Positions 54,253 through 62,581 of a stretch of 64,000 nt of DNA are shown here, in pieces. The DNA is taken from NCBI GenBank assembly GCA_022770625.1, contig JALEHK010000014.1, forward strand, positions 1 to 64,000, in the 5' to 3' direction. The notes under the pieces are model-generated. The model saw only the letters and a list, made by a program, of their open reading frames with translations. It made no database searches and had not been told where the DNA came from. Positions within the stretch are counted from its first letter, which is position 1. The number at the start of each line of letters is the position of its first letter. Origin of the DNA: Oscillospiraceae bacterium (lineage in GTDB: Bacteria; Bacillota; Clostridia; Oscillospirales; Ruminococcaceae). The translations under genes and the position numbers were made by a program.

Positions 54253-55242
54253 TTGATCGATACAATAAAAATTGGATCGGTATCCATAGAAAAGACTGCG
54301 GCGCTTGCTCCGATGGCATCGGTTGCCGATCGGGCTTATCGGGAGATATGCCGGGAATTCGGCGCCAGCTATGTTGTCGGGGAACTTGCATCCGCTAAGG
54401 CGCTTACCTATTCTGATAAAAAGACCGAGGAGCTGCTCAAGCCTTCCGAACGGGAACGTCCGATGGCGGCTCAGCTCTTCGGTTATGATCCGGAAGATAT
54501 GGCAAAGGGCGCGGTTTCGACCCTGCGCTTTTCTCCCGATATTATCGATATCAATATGGGTTGTCCGGTGCCGAAGGTCGTCGGTCAGGGAGCGGGAAGC
54601 GCACTGATGAAAACGCCGGAGCTGGCTTACGAGATCGTTCGGGCGGTCAAATCCGTGGCAGGCGATACACCGGTTACCGTCAAGTTCCGGAAGGGCTGGG
54701 ACGATGAGCATATTAATGCGGTTCCATTCGCACAGCTGATGGAAAAAGCCGGAGCGGATGCCGTGACCATTCATGGCCGCACCCGCAAGCAGATGTATGC
54801 TCCGTCTGCCGACTGGTCGATCATCCGTGCTGTCAAACAGGCCGTTTCTATTCCGGTTATCGGAAACGGCGATATTTTTACCGCCGAGGATGCGCTTGAT
54901 ATGTATGAGCAGACCGGATGTGATCTGGTCATGATCGGGCGCGGAAGCTATGGAAATCCGTTTATCTTCCGTGAGATCCGCGCACTGATAAACGGAGAAG
55001 AAAAGCCGCTTGCCCCGACGCTGGAGGAAAAGCTGGCGGTCATGCGCCGTCAGGTGGAACTTGCCGTGAAGTATAAAGGCGAATATATCGGAATGAGGGA
55101 GAGCCGCCGGACGGCCGCGTTCTATCTGAAAGGGATTCCCGGAGCGCCGAAGCTGCGGAATATGTGCGCACAGCTGACTTATCTTTCCGATATTGACCAT
55201 GTGATAGAAGAGGCGTTTCGTCATGAGAAATCTTCCGTATGA
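54253..55242 (+). CDS. dusB: tRNA-dihydrouridine synthase
   Basis: FMN enzyme that reduces uridines in t[25 protein letters not shown] is the family start, catalytic Cys in [19 protein letters not shown], then [27 protein letters not shown] and [24 protein letters not shown]. 329 aa. TTG start at 54253 with AAAAAGGAGAA. The C-terminal ~20 residues overlap the next gene's first codons. Confidence 0.95.
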   Translation: MIDTIKIGSVSIEKTAALAPMASVADRAYREICREFGASYVVGELASAKALTYSDKKTEELLKPSERERPMAAQLFGYDPEDMAKGAVSTLRFSPDIIDINMGCPVPKVVGQGAGSALMKTPELAYEIVRAVKSVAGDTPVTVKFRKGWDDEHINAVPFAQLMEKAGADAVTIHGRTRKQMYAPSADWSIIRAVKQAVSIPVIGNGDIFTAEDALDMYEQTGCDLVMIGRGSYGNPFIFREIRALINGEEKPLAPTLEEKLAVMRRQVELAVKYKGEYIGMRESRRTAAFYLKGIPGAPKLRNMCAQLTYLSDIDHVIEEAFRHEKSSV

Positions 55243-55624
55243 TAAGTGTCTGTTCCTGATTACCATGGAAGGGGAAGGCGGGCTGATTGAGAGTCGGCTG
55301 CTGAAAGAAAAAGTGCTTTTTTCGTCTCCGGATGAAATGCTTTTCAGGATCCAGCAGATGATCGACTGGCAGAAATTTCCTCAGCAGATTTCCTCTCTCC
55401 GGCGTTTTATCGCTCGCCGGGGCGGAAAGAAAGTCAAGCTTACTCTGGCGGAGCATGAACTTCATCCCGATCCCAATGCCCGTCAGTTTTGGATCGCTTT
55501 CCGTTCCTGCAACCATTCTGAGTGGCAGGGAATGGTAGGACTTCCAAACGGAAGGATAGAAGGCTTTTCCAGTTTCGTTGATCTTGTGCGGTTTTTCAAT
55601 CGTGTCGGATACTTAAAGAACTGA
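55223..55624 (+). CDS. Hypothetical protein overlapping dusB
   Basis: 133-aa protein without a family I recognise. The ATG at 55223 lies 20 bases inside dusB, and no SD-like site is better placed further in; the close overlap argues for coupled translation. It begins [20 protein letters not shown], has a central basic stretch ([16 protein letters not shown]), ends with a hydrophobic [18 protein letters not shown]. No membrane or signal segment. The [20 protein letters not shown] region suggests a compact beta fold. It is followed by a terminator. A function linked to dusB is inference from overlap only. Confidence 0.7.
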   Translation: MRNLPYDKCLFLITMEGEGGLIESRLLKEKVLFSSPDEMLFRIQQMIDWQKFPQQISSLRRFIARRGGKKVKLTLAEHELHPDPNARQFWIAFRSCNHSEWQGMVGLPNGRIEGFSSFVDLVRFFNRVGYLKN

Positions 55625-55665
55625 AAAAAGAGACAGATACCTTTACAGGCGTCTGTCTCTTTTTT
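55624..55665. terminator. Bidirectional terminator between the dusB unit and pyrI
   Basis: AAAAAAGAGACAGATAC (55624-55640) and GTCTGTCTCTTTTTT (55651-55665). Confidence 0.85.
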
Positions 55666-55684
55666 AAATGAGTTTTATTGGATA

Positions 55685-56110
55685 TTATGCTTTGGCGGGG
55701 TTTTCACAGTAGATGCAGCGATAGGTTTTATTGGGCGTCAGTTCAAAAACATGATCGATCCCTTCTTCGATCGTGCAGATGCAGCGCGGATTCTTGCAGC
55801 GGATGACATTGGTCAGCCGTTTGGGAAGGGTCAGCTTCTGCTTTTCCACAATTTCTCCGTTTTTGATGACACAAACGGTAACATGATGATCGACATATCC
55901 CAGAAGATCAAGGTCGAGATCGATCTTCCCTTCGATTTTGATCATATCTTTTCGTCCGAACTGGGTGCTGCGGGCATTTCGGATCAGAACGACCGGACAA
56001 TCGAGCGCGTCGAGGTTGAGCAGGTCATAAATCTTCATTCCGTTGCCGACCTGAATATGGTCGATAATGATTCCGTTTTCAATGCTGTCGATACTGCGAG
56101 TGGCTTTCAT
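55685..56110 (-). CDS. pyrI: Aspartate carbamoyltransferase regulatory subunit
   Basis: 141-aa zinc-binding regulatory chain of aspartate transcarbamoylase, which binds nucleotide effectors. The four zinc cysteines are Cys105, Cys110, Cys132 and Cys135 (CKNPRC and CIYC), and the allosteric N-domain is complete. Starts 14 bases after the pyrB stop on the minus strand, so pyrB-pyrI are one unit. Typical Bacillus lacks pyrI, but many Clostridia have it. Confidence 0.95.
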   Translation of the reverse strand: MKATRSIDSIENGIIIDHIQVGNGMKIYDLLNLDALDCPVVLIRNARSTQFGRKDMIKIEGKIDLDLDLLGYVDHHVTVCVIKNGEIVEKQKLTLPKRLTNVIRCKNPRCICTIEEGIDHVFELTPNKTYRCIYCENPAKA

Positions 56111-56124
56111 CAGCTTTTCCTCCT

Positions 56125-57042
56125 TTAATCTGCAAGTCCGAGCAGAGTCATAATCAGCGCCATCCGGACATAGACACCGTTCTGCACCTGTTCAAAATAT
56201 GCGGCGCGCGGATCGTCGTCAACCGAAAGTTCGATTTCGTTGACGCGGGGAAGCGGATGGAGAACCGCCATTTTTTCTTTAGCCAGCTTCATCTTTTCTT
56301 CGGTCAGAATATAGCTGTCCTTTAAGCGGATGTAGTCCTCTTCATTGAAGAAACGCTCTTTCTGTACGCGGGTCATGTAGAGAATATCGAGCTGAGGCAT
56401 GACCTCTTCGAGCGAAGAAACCTCTTCATAAGGAAGCCCCTTCGGCTGAAGAACCTCACGGATCACATAATCCGGAACCTTTAACTCCTCGGGCGAGATC
56501 AGGATAAATCGGATTCCGGTGTAGCGGGAAAGCGATTTGATGAGTGAATGAACGGTGCGTCCGAATTTAAGGTCGCCGCAAAGTCCAATCGTGAAGTCGT
56601 TTAACCGGCCGAGTCTGCGCTTGATGGTCATAAGGTCGGTCAGCGTCTGGGTCGGGTGCTGATGCCCGCCGTCTCCCGCATTGATAACCGGGATCTTTGA
56701 ATACATGGATGCTCTGAGCGGCGCGCCCTCTTTCGGATGGCGCATGGCACAGATATCGGCGTAGCAGCTGACAACGCGGATGGTGTCGGCTACCGTTTCG
56801 CCTTTGGATGCAGAGGAAGAGTCAGCGCTTGAAAATCCAAGGACGCTTCCGCCAAGATTAAGCATGGCTGCTTCAAAGCTGAGTCTGGTACGGGTGCTCG
56901 GCTCATAGAAAAGAGTGGCCAGTTTTTTGTACCGGCAGACGTCCCGATAATTGGACGGATCGGCTGCGATATCATTTGCGAGTGCAAGAAGCTTGTCAAC
57001 CTCTTCGACAGAAAAGTCCAGCGGATCGATCATATGTCTCAT
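56125..57042 (-). CDS. pyrB: Aspartate carbamoyltransferase catalytic subunit
   Basis: Makes carbamoyl aspartate for pyrimidine synthesis. [13 protein letters not shown] is the carbamoyl-phosphate loop; [19 protein letters not shown], the aspartate loop TRVQKERF and HPLPRVNEI are all present. 305 aa from the ATG at 57042, which follows AGGAGG (57049-57054); codons upstream are not needed. A minus-strand promoter is at 57082-57110. No PyrR attenuator or long leader is visible, so control may be through pyrI allostery only. Confidence 0.96.
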   Translation of the reverse strand: MRHMIDPLDFSVEEVDKLLALANDIAADPSNYRDVCRYKKLATLFYEPSTRTRLSFEAAMLNLGGSVLGFSSADSSSASKGETVADTIRVVSCYADICAMRHPKEGAPLRASMYSKIPVINAGDGGHQHPTQTLTDLMTIKRRLGRLNDFTIGLCGDLKFGRTVHSLIKSLSRYTGIRFILISPEELKVPDYVIREVLQPKGLPYEEVSSLEEVMPQLDILYMTRVQKERFFNEEDYIRLKDSYILTEEKMKLAKEKMAVLHPLPRVNEIELSVDDDPRAAYFEQVQNGVYVRMALIMTLLGLAD

Positions 57043-57081
57043 AAGCTGCCTCCTAAGCATAGAATGGTTGTATTTTTCTTT

Positions 57082-57110
57082 ATTATATTCTTTTACCTCT
57101 TAAAAGTCCA
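57082..57110 (-). promoter_or_regulatory. Promoter of pyrB-pyrI
   Basis: On the minus strand TGGACT (57105-57110), 17-base spacer, TATAAT (57082-57087). Confidence 0.55.
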
Positions 57111-57205
57111 TAGCTTTTACTGAAAAGTTTGTTGTGTACTCACTTGTTTTTGTGGTGGATTAGTCTGATTGGAAAGCAGACTCTGCACGAATTTCCAAAA
57201 AAGAC

Positions 57206-57235
57206 TTGTCATCTATTTTCTTTTTGTGCTATAAT
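57206..57235 (+). promoter_or_regulatory. Upstream promoter (P1) of the sensory hydrogenase operon
   Basis: TTGTCA (57206-57211), 18-base spacer, TATAAT (57230-57235). Transcription from here yields a ~185-base leader that contains the structured element below. Confidence 0.7.
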
Positions 57236-57260
57236 ATAAAAATAGAGGGAAAGACATTCT

Positions 57261-57362
57261 GTTTGGGAATGGCAGCTATGCTATGTTTTGAAATAGTATC
57301 CGTTTTATCGGAGATCATCTCCCAAACTTGGAAACCACGGCGTTTGTCAGAGATTTGACAAA
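57261..57362 (+). ncRNA. Structured leader element of the hydrogenase operon, class unknown
   Basis: An outer stem GTTTGGGA (57261-57268) with TCCCAAAC (57320-57327) encloses two hairpins: ATGCTAT/ATAGTAT around GTTTTGAA (~57278-57299) and CCG/CGG around TTTTAT (~57300-57311); GGAGAT/ATCTCC (~57310-57322) is an alternative pairing that would break the outer stem. A further hairpin TTTGTCA (57343-57349)/TGACAAA (57356-57362) follows. This looks like a junction-type leader that could switch structures. I cannot assign it to a known riboswitch class and there is no U-rich terminator. Confidence 0.4.
57343..57362. promoter_or_regulatory. Candidate operator: perfect dyad overlapping the P2 -35 box
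   Basis: TTTGTCA, six-base spacer GAGATT, TGACAAA. The right arm shares its bases with the -35 TTGACA of promoter P2. Position suits a repressor; redox regulators of the Rex type use related but not identical TTGTGAA/TTCACAA dyads. Regulator unknown. Confidence 0.45.
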
Positions 57363-57383
57363 CCTGTAAAACCCTACTATAAT
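57355..57383 (+). promoter_or_regulatory. Downstream promoter (P2) of the sensory hydrogenase operon
   Basis: TTGACA (57355-57360), 17-base spacer, TATAAT (57378-57383), consensus. Start of transcription near 57390, 38 bases before the first ATG. Confidence 0.8.
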
Positions 57384-57427
57384 AAAAGAAAGACGCCCTT
57401 CGTTTCGGGCGGAAAGGTGTAAGTAAT

Positions 57428-57679
57428 ATGGATGTACAGATTTGTGTCGGAAGCTCCTGCCACTTAAAAGGTTCTTATAATGTGATTCGTGCATTTCAGC
57501 GTCTGGTCGAAGAGTATGGTTTACAGGATGAAATTGAACTGAAGGCGGCTTTCTGCATGGGTCGCTGCACCGAAGGCGTATCTACCATGTTCGGAGACGA
57601 ATTTGTCGGCAATGTAACGCCGGATAACGCAGTAGAAGTTTTCCGCAAATATGCCCTTGAACCGCTTGGAAAAGGATAA
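57428..57679 (+). CDS. Thioredoxin-fold [2Fe-2S] ferredoxin
   Basis: 83-aa NuoE/2Fe2S_thioredx-like protein. The four cluster cysteines follow the NuoE pattern: CVGSSC (Cys6-Cys11) and CMGRC (Cys43-Cys47). It contains the ferredoxin fold only, without the helical N-domain of NuoE. RBS GGAAAGGTG. It precedes the hydrogenase-like gene by about 60 bases and could pass electrons to or from it. A diffusible electron carrier or a sensor subunit are both possible. Confidence 0.9.
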   Translation: MDVQICVGSSCHLKGSYNVIRAFQRLVEEYGLQDEIELKAAFCMGRCTEGVSTMFGDEFVGNVTPDNAVEVFRKYALEPLGKG

Positions 57680-57739
57680 GCATCGTCTCCGTTTGACTGA
57701 TACGGAGCGCTCTGCTCAATACTGAAGAAGGGAAAAACT

Positions 57740-59404
57740 GTGATGGAAGTTTTACAGTTTACAAAAGCAAACTGCCGGGACTGCTACAAATGTATCCGGG
57801 AATGTCCCGTTAAATCAATCCGCGTAAAAGATCATCAGGCTTCGATCATCAGCAGCGACTGCATTCTTTGTGGGCGCTGTGTTCAGGTATGTCCCCAGAA
57901 CGCCAAGGAAGTCCGAAACGATGTACCGCTTGTTCAGAAGCTGATCGATTCGGGCGAAAAGGTCATTGCAACGCTTGCGCCTTCCTTTATTGCGGCATTT
58001 GACGCAAAGGGATTCCGGCCGATGGCGGAAGCAATGAAAAAGCTGGGATTTTTTGAGGTGTTTGAAACAGCGGTTGGTGCCAATATCGTAAAGACCCGGT
58101 ATGAAGAATTGATCGACGGGGGAGCGGAGCTGGTAATTTCTTCCTGCTGCCACTCGATTACCCGGCTGATCCAGAAATATCATCCGGAATGTCTTCCTTA
58201 TTATGCGAAGGTCATTTCGCCGATGGAAGCGCACGCACGTCTTTTGAAGGAGCAGTATCCGGACGCGCACATCATTTTTGTTGGACCGTGTATCTCCAAA
58301 AAGGATGAGGTCGAACAATACTGCACCGGCAGTATCGATCTTACGATTACCTTTGACGAGTTGGAAAACTGGTTTGAAAAGGAAGGAATTTCCTTTGACA
58401 ACCGGGATACGGATGATTCCCGGTTCCGCTCCCGTTTCTTCCCTGAGCCGGGCGGCGTTATTAAGAGCATGAACCGCCGCCCTGATTTCCATTACATAGC
58501 GATCGACGGCGTTGAAAAATGTCGGGCGGCGTTGGAAGAGATCGAAGCAGGCGGCCTGAGAGGGTACTTTATCGAAATGAATGCCTGCGAGGGCGCATGT
58601 ATCAACGGCCCCGGTATGCCGAAAAAACGCCGCGGCAGCATCGTTTCGCGAGTACTCGTTGAATCAGCTGCTGATACAAAGAAGGATTTTGACGTATCCC
58701 ATGATCTTGATCTCAGCAAGGAAATGCCAGCAGAGATCCGGCGGGACACGGTTCCCGGCGAAGCGGAGATCCAGAAGATCCTGATCCGTACCGGAAAGCG
58801 TACTCCGGAGGATATGCTGAATTGCGGGGCCTGCGGATATTCGACCTGCCGTGAAAAAGCGATCGCCGTATGGCAGGGAAAAGCGGAGTTGGAGATGTGC
58901 CTCCACTACGCGAAAGAACGCGCACAGTCCCTTTCCGATCAGATTTTTGAATTATCTCCGACCGGGATCGTCGCGGTGGACAGTGATTTTGTTATCCGTC
59001 AGATTAACCGTGAAGCGCTTCATATGCTTAGGATCCCGGAGGACGAGAATATCGTCGGAAAGGATTTTGGCGATTATTATGATGTCCTTGAACTGCTCGA
59101 TGTTATGGAAAACGGCAGGAATATCGTCAATGAACGGGGTCATCTGGATAAGAGCGACCTCTATGTAGACCGCACGATCATGTATGATGAACAGCACAGC
59201 AATTTCCTGGTTTTCCTCAAGAATATTGACGAAATCGTTCGCGCCGAGGCTACGGCGGATGAACTGCGCAAGGAAACCATCCGGATTACCGATCAGGTCG
59301 TTGATAAGCAGATGCGTACTGTTCAGGAAATTGCCTCTCTGCTTGGCGAAACCACCGCAGAGACGAAGGTCGCACTTAATATGCTCAAAAAGAGTATGCT
59401 GTGA
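57740..59404 (+). CDS. Sensory-type [FeFe]-hydrogenase homologue with PAS domain (HydS-like)
   Basis: 554-aa multi-cofactor protein. Residues 12-22 and 41-51 hold two 4Fe-4S ferredoxin sets (CRDCYKCIREC, CILCGRCVQVC). Then an H-cluster domain (~65-310): L1 SSCC (Cys136/137), L2 GPCISKKDE (Cys184), L3 NACEGACINGPG (Cys283, Cys287); all cluster ligands and the L1 proton-path Cys remain, but the canonical TSCCPxW and MPCxxK flanks are changed (His for Pro, Gly for Met). A 4Fe-4S domain follows (Cys362, 365, 370, 387), then a PAS domain (~396-510). This order matches group C sensory hydrogenases, which are thought to detect H2 or redox state. RBS GAAGGGAAAA; the gene begins 60 bases after the ferredoxin gene. 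Confidence 0.9.
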   Translation: MMEVLQFTKANCRDCYKCIRECPVKSIRVKDHQASIISSDCILCGRCVQVCPQNAKEVRNDVPLVQKLIDSGEKVIATLAPSFIAAFDAKGFRPMAEAMKKLGFFEVFETAVGANIVKTRYEELIDGGAELVISSCCHSITRLIQKYHPECLPYYAKVISPMEAHARLLKEQYPDAHIIFVGPCISKKDEVEQYCTGSIDLTITFDELENWFEKEGISFDNRDTDDSRFRSRFFPEPGGVIKSMNRRPDFHYIAIDGVEKCRAALEEIEAGGLRGYFIEMNACEGACINGPGMPKKRRGSIVSRVLVESAADTKKDFDVSHDLDLSKEMPAEIRRDTVPGEAEIQKILIRTGKRTPEDMLNCGACGYSTCREKAIAVWQGKAELEMCLHYAKERAQSLSDQIFELSPTGIVAVDSDFVIRQINREALHMLRIPEDENIVGKDFGDYYDVLELLDVMENGRNIVNERGHLDKSDLYVDRTIMYDEQHSNFLVFLKNIDEIVRAEATADELRKETIRITDQVVDKQMRTVQEIASLLGETTAETKVALNMLKKSML

Positions 59405-59413
59405 GGTCACACG

Positions 59414-60577
59414 ATGAGCTATTACATTGACAACAGTTATGTCAGCCTGAATAAACATGACGAGGAGCTTTGCGGCGACCGGGTCGAGACAGCCTACTAC
59501 AACGGGACTCAGACACTGGTTCTTGCGGATGGAATGGGTTCCGGCGTGCGGGCCAATATCCTTTCGAGCCTGACTGCAAAGATCATCTGTACGATGATGT
59601 CCAGCGGTATGTCGGTTGAAGACTGCGTAGAAACGATCGCGGCGACCCTTCCAATGCGTAAGGATGTTATGGTTGCTTACTCCACCTTTACGATCCTTCA
59701 GATCACGTCGGACGGCGATGCCTATATGGTGCAGTTTGACAACCCGCTTTCTGTTCTTCTCCGAAACGGCAAGGCCGTGGAATATCCGGTAGAGATCAAT
59801 ATCATCGGCGATAAAACGCTCTATGAGACCCGGATGAAGGTCGAACTGGGAGATACATTTGTCATGTTCAGTGACGGCGTTTCTCATGCCGGTATCGGTA
59901 TCAGCATGAGCTTCGGCTGGCAGAGTGAACATATCTGCTCCTTCCTTGAAAGCAAATGCTCGGTCAACGACTCTCCCCATACGATCGCCGCTAAGCTGGT
60001 TGACGCCGCGAAAGAACTTTATCTCGGTGTCATGGGCGACGATACGACGGTTGCAGTTATGAAGGTGCGGGAACGGTGTGAGGTTTCGGTGATGCTGGGA
60101 CCGCCCGCCGATCCAAAAGACGATATCCGCGTGATCGAGGAGTTCCTTTCCCGTCCCGGAAAGAAGATCGTCAGCGGCGGTACGACCTCCAAGATCGTCA
60201 GTAAATATCTCGGTCAGACGGTCGAGACCTGTCTGGATTATCTGGATCCGAAGATCCCGCCGGCCGGGCGTATGAAGGGCGTCGATATTGTTACCGAAGG
60301 TGTTATCACCATGGGACGGGTTATGGAACTGTCTCAGCAGATGGTCGATCAGACCCTTCCGGTTGATTGGAAGGACAAGCAGGATGCGGCTACAACGGTT
60401 GCGAAGATGCTGTTTGAAGAGGCAACCGACGTCAACATTTTTGTCGGCCGCGCCATGAATCCGGCACATCAGAACCCCAATCTTCCGATCAACTTCTCGA
60501 TCAAGCTCAAAATCGTTGAGGTGCTTTCGGAAAATCTGAAAAAGATCGGGAAACGGGTGAATGTGCATTACTTCTGA
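59414..60577 (+). CDS. SpoIIE/PP2C-type phosphatase, partner of the sensory hydrogenase
   Basis: 387-aa protein. Residues ~1-215 are a PP2C/SpoIIE-like phosphatase: LADGMGSGVRAN (metal Asp), VMFSDGVSHAGIG and GDDTTVAVMKV. Residues ~220-387 form an extra part I cannot assign (KIVSGGTTSKIVSKYLGQ, GVDIVTEGVITMGRVMELSQQM). It begins 10 bases after the hydrogenase stop, so the PAS sensor probably controls this phosphatase directly. Group C sensory hydrogenases are known to co-occur with PP2C genes. The final target could be a kinase or anti-sigma-type protein elsewhere; none is adjacent. RBS TGAGGTCAC is weak. Confidence 0.88.
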   Translation: MSYYIDNSYVSLNKHDEELCGDRVETAYYNGTQTLVLADGMGSGVRANILSSLTAKIICTMMSSGMSVEDCVETIAATLPMRKDVMVAYSTFTILQITSDGDAYMVQFDNPLSVLLRNGKAVEYPVEINIIGDKTLYETRMKVELGDTFVMFSDGVSHAGIGISMSFGWQSEHICSFLESKCSVNDSPHTIAAKLVDAAKELYLGVMGDDTTVAVMKVRERCEVSVMLGPPADPKDDIRVIEEFLSRPGKKIVSGGTTSKIVSKYLGQTVETCLDYLDPKIPPAGRMKGVDIVTEGVITMGRVMELSQQMVDQTLPVDWKDKQDAATTVAKMLFEEATDVNIFVGRAMNPAHQNPNLPINFSIKLKIVEVLSENLKKIGKRVNVHYF

Positions 60578-60619
60578 TGCTTGAGCGGGCAATAATGAGA
60601 AAAAAGAGGGGAAACCTGC

Positions 60620-61657
60620 ATGATTACAAAAGAACTTTTCGGACATCTTTCCGATGGACGGGAGGTGTATCGGTATACGATCGAAAATGATACCGCTTCG
60701 GTCTCGATTCTGAGCCTTGGCGGTATCATTCAGTCGCTTTGTGTTCCGGGACGCGATGGGAAAAAGTATGATGTTGTGCTCGGCTATGACGATGTTTCCG
60801 GCTGTGAAAAATGGCGGACGAACTATTTCGGCGCGTTGATCGGACGGTTTGGAAACCGGATCGGCGGGGCACACTTTATCCTGAACGGCAAGGAGTACCG
60901 CCTGTTTGCAAACGATGGTGAAAACCATCTTCACGGCGGAAAAGAAGGCTTCAATGCCAAGCTCTGGACGGTTGAGCCGCAGGGCGAAGATACACTGAAG
61001 CTTTTGCTTTTCTCGCCCGATGGCGAAGAAGGCTACCCCGGAAATATGGAAGTCACTGTCTTTTATAAGCTGACCGGTGCCGCTCTCGATATTCATTATT
61101 TTGCCCGGTCGGACGCCGATACGGTCATCAATCTTACCAACCACGCCTACTTTAACCTTGCCGGAGAAGGGGAAGGAACGATTGCCGATCATCTGCTGAC
61201 GATCCACGCAGACGCTTTTACAGCCGTTGATCTGCACGGTCTGACGGTCGAAAAAGTGCTGTCGGTTGAAGGCACGCCGTTTGATTTTCGCACGGCCAAA
61301 GCGGTTGGAAGGGATATCGAAGCCGACGATGAACAGCTTCATTTCGGCGGAGGCTATGATCACAACTTTGTGCTCGAACCTTCCCATGACCTGACCGAAG
61401 CGGCGGTTGTCAGCTGTCCGCGCAGCGGGATCCAGATGCGCGTATCCACGACTCAGCCCGGCGTCCAGCTTTATACCGGCAATATGATTACCCCGCAGAC
61501 GGGTAAACACGGACACCCTTACGGAAAACGCAGTGCGCTCTGTCTGGAAACACAGCATTTTCCAAACTCGATGGCTTGCTCTTCGTTTGCTTCTCCTGTT
61601 CTTAAGGCGGGGGAAACGTATGATGAAGAGACGGTATATGAGTTCAGTGTCGAATAA
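60620..61657 (+). CDS. galM: Aldose 1-epimerase (mutarotase)
   Basis: Interconverts alpha and beta anomers of galactose and other aldoses. 345 aa: GALIGRFGNRIGGAHF, ENHLHGGKEGF (catalytic His), LTNHAYFNLAGEG (second His), GGYDHNFVLE and the C-terminal base in SALCLETQHFPNS. RBS AGAGGGGAAA. It stands after the hydrogenase operon without galK/galT nearby; a relation to it is not evident. Confidence 0.95.
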   Translation: MITKELFGHLSDGREVYRYTIENDTASVSILSLGGIIQSLCVPGRDGKKYDVVLGYDDVSGCEKWRTNYFGALIGRFGNRIGGAHFILNGKEYRLFANDGENHLHGGKEGFNAKLWTVEPQGEDTLKLLLFSPDGEEGYPGNMEVTVFYKLTGAALDIHYFARSDADTVINLTNHAYFNLAGEGEGTIADHLLTIHADAFTAVDLHGLTVEKVLSVEGTPFDFRTAKAVGRDIEADDEQLHFGGGYDHNFVLEPSHDLTEAAVVSCPRSGIQMRVSTTQPGVQLYTGNMITPQTGKHGHPYGKRSALCLETQHFPNSMACSSFASPVLKAGETYDEETVYEFSVE

Positions 61658-61750
61658 TCAGCTGTTTTGAGGGCAAACGCCCTTTGCAGAAATAAAGGAG
61701 AACGCCCGGAAGAAGTTGCTTTCGGGCAAGCGAAAGGAAGTTATACAAAA

Positions 61751-62581
61751 ATGAGTGAATGCAGTCATAATTGCAGCTCCTGCGGCGAAAACTGCCCCTC
61801 GCGTCAGAGTCCGGAGAGTTTTCTTGAAAAGCCGAACGAAATGTCTTCGATCAAAAAGGTCATCGGCATTGTCAGCGGCAAAGGCGGCGTTGGAAAATCG
61901 ATGGTCACTTCGATCCTCGCAACCCTTCTGCGCCGGAAAGATTACGGCGTAGCCATCATGGACGCAGACATTACCGGCCCTTCGATCCCGAAAGCATTCG
62001 GTTTGCACGAACGCGCGACCGCAAACGATTTCGGCATTCTGCCGGTTGAAACCAAAACCGGGATTCAGGTCATGTCCTTAAACCTCCTGCTGGAGGATGA
62101 GACGATGCCGGTCGTCTGGAGAGGGCCGGTTATTGCCGGTACCGTCAAACAGTTCTGGACCGATGTGATCTGGAATGACGTTGACTTTATGTTTGTGGAT
62201 ATGCCTCCCGGAACGGGCGACGTACCGCTGACCGTTTTCCAGTCGATTCCGCTTGATGGTATTATTGTCGTGACCTCTCCTCAGGAACTGGTCTCGATGA
62301 TCGTTGAAAAAGCCGTCCGCATGGCAGAAACGATGAATGTTCCGGTTCTCGGTCTCGTCGAAAATATGAGCTATGTCGTATGTCCTGACTGCGGCAAGAA
62401 GATCGAGGTATTCGGAAAGAGCCATATTGATGATACGGCCGCTAAGTATAATCTCCCGGTTCTTGGACGTCTGCCGTTTGCTCCTGCAATCGCAGGCGCC
62501 GCGGATAAAGGCGCGATCGAACTGTTTGAAGGCGATTGGCTGGATGGCGCGGCTGAAAAGGTGGAGGCGCTTTTGAAATGA
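61751..62581 (+). CDS. Mrp/NBP35-type iron-sulfur cluster carrier ATPase
   Basis: 276-aa P-loop ATPase for assembling Fe-S clusters. Deviant Walker A GKGGVGKSMVTS (with the signature Lys), DADITGPSIPKAFG, MPPGTGDVPLTVFQ, and a C-terminal CPDCGKKIEVFG motif (CxxC). The N-terminus is Cys-rich (SECSHNCSSCGENC), as in Nbp35-like Mrp proteins. I chose the ATG at 61751; the codons upstream fall in a 90-base leader. The GCxxG-type gene that follows overlaps by 4 bases. It lies near the many-cluster hydrogenase and may serve it; that is inference. Confidence 0.93.
   Translation: MSECSHNCSSCGENCPSRQSPESFLEKPNEMSSIKKVIGIVSGKGGVGKSMVTSILATLLRRKDYGVAIMDADITGPSIPKAFGLHERATANDFGILPVETKTGIQVMSLNLLLEDETMPVVWRGPVIAGTVKQFWTDVIWNDVDFMFVDMPPGTGDVPLTVFQSIPLDGIIVVTSPQELVSMIVEKAVRMAETMNVPVLGLVENMSYVVCPDCGKKIEVFGKSHIDDTAAKYNLPVLGRLPFAPAIAGAADKGAIELFEGDWLDGAAEKVEALLK

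Noticed and set aside
57043..57200. PyrR attenuator before pyrB (minus strand)
   Set aside because: Leader is about 30 bases with no anti-terminator or terminator hairpins.
57275..57295. GCTATGCTATGTTTTGAA resembles the core of type II-A CRISPR repeats/tracrRNA anti-repeats
   Set aside because: Single copy, no spacers, no cas genes and a two-base insertion against the known repeat; better explained as the loop of the leader hairpin. Likely chance.
58952..61558. 868-codon minus-strand open frame across the hydrogenase, phosphatase and galM genes
   Set aside because: Spans three recognised plus-strand genes; composition is typical of a reverse-complement shadow.
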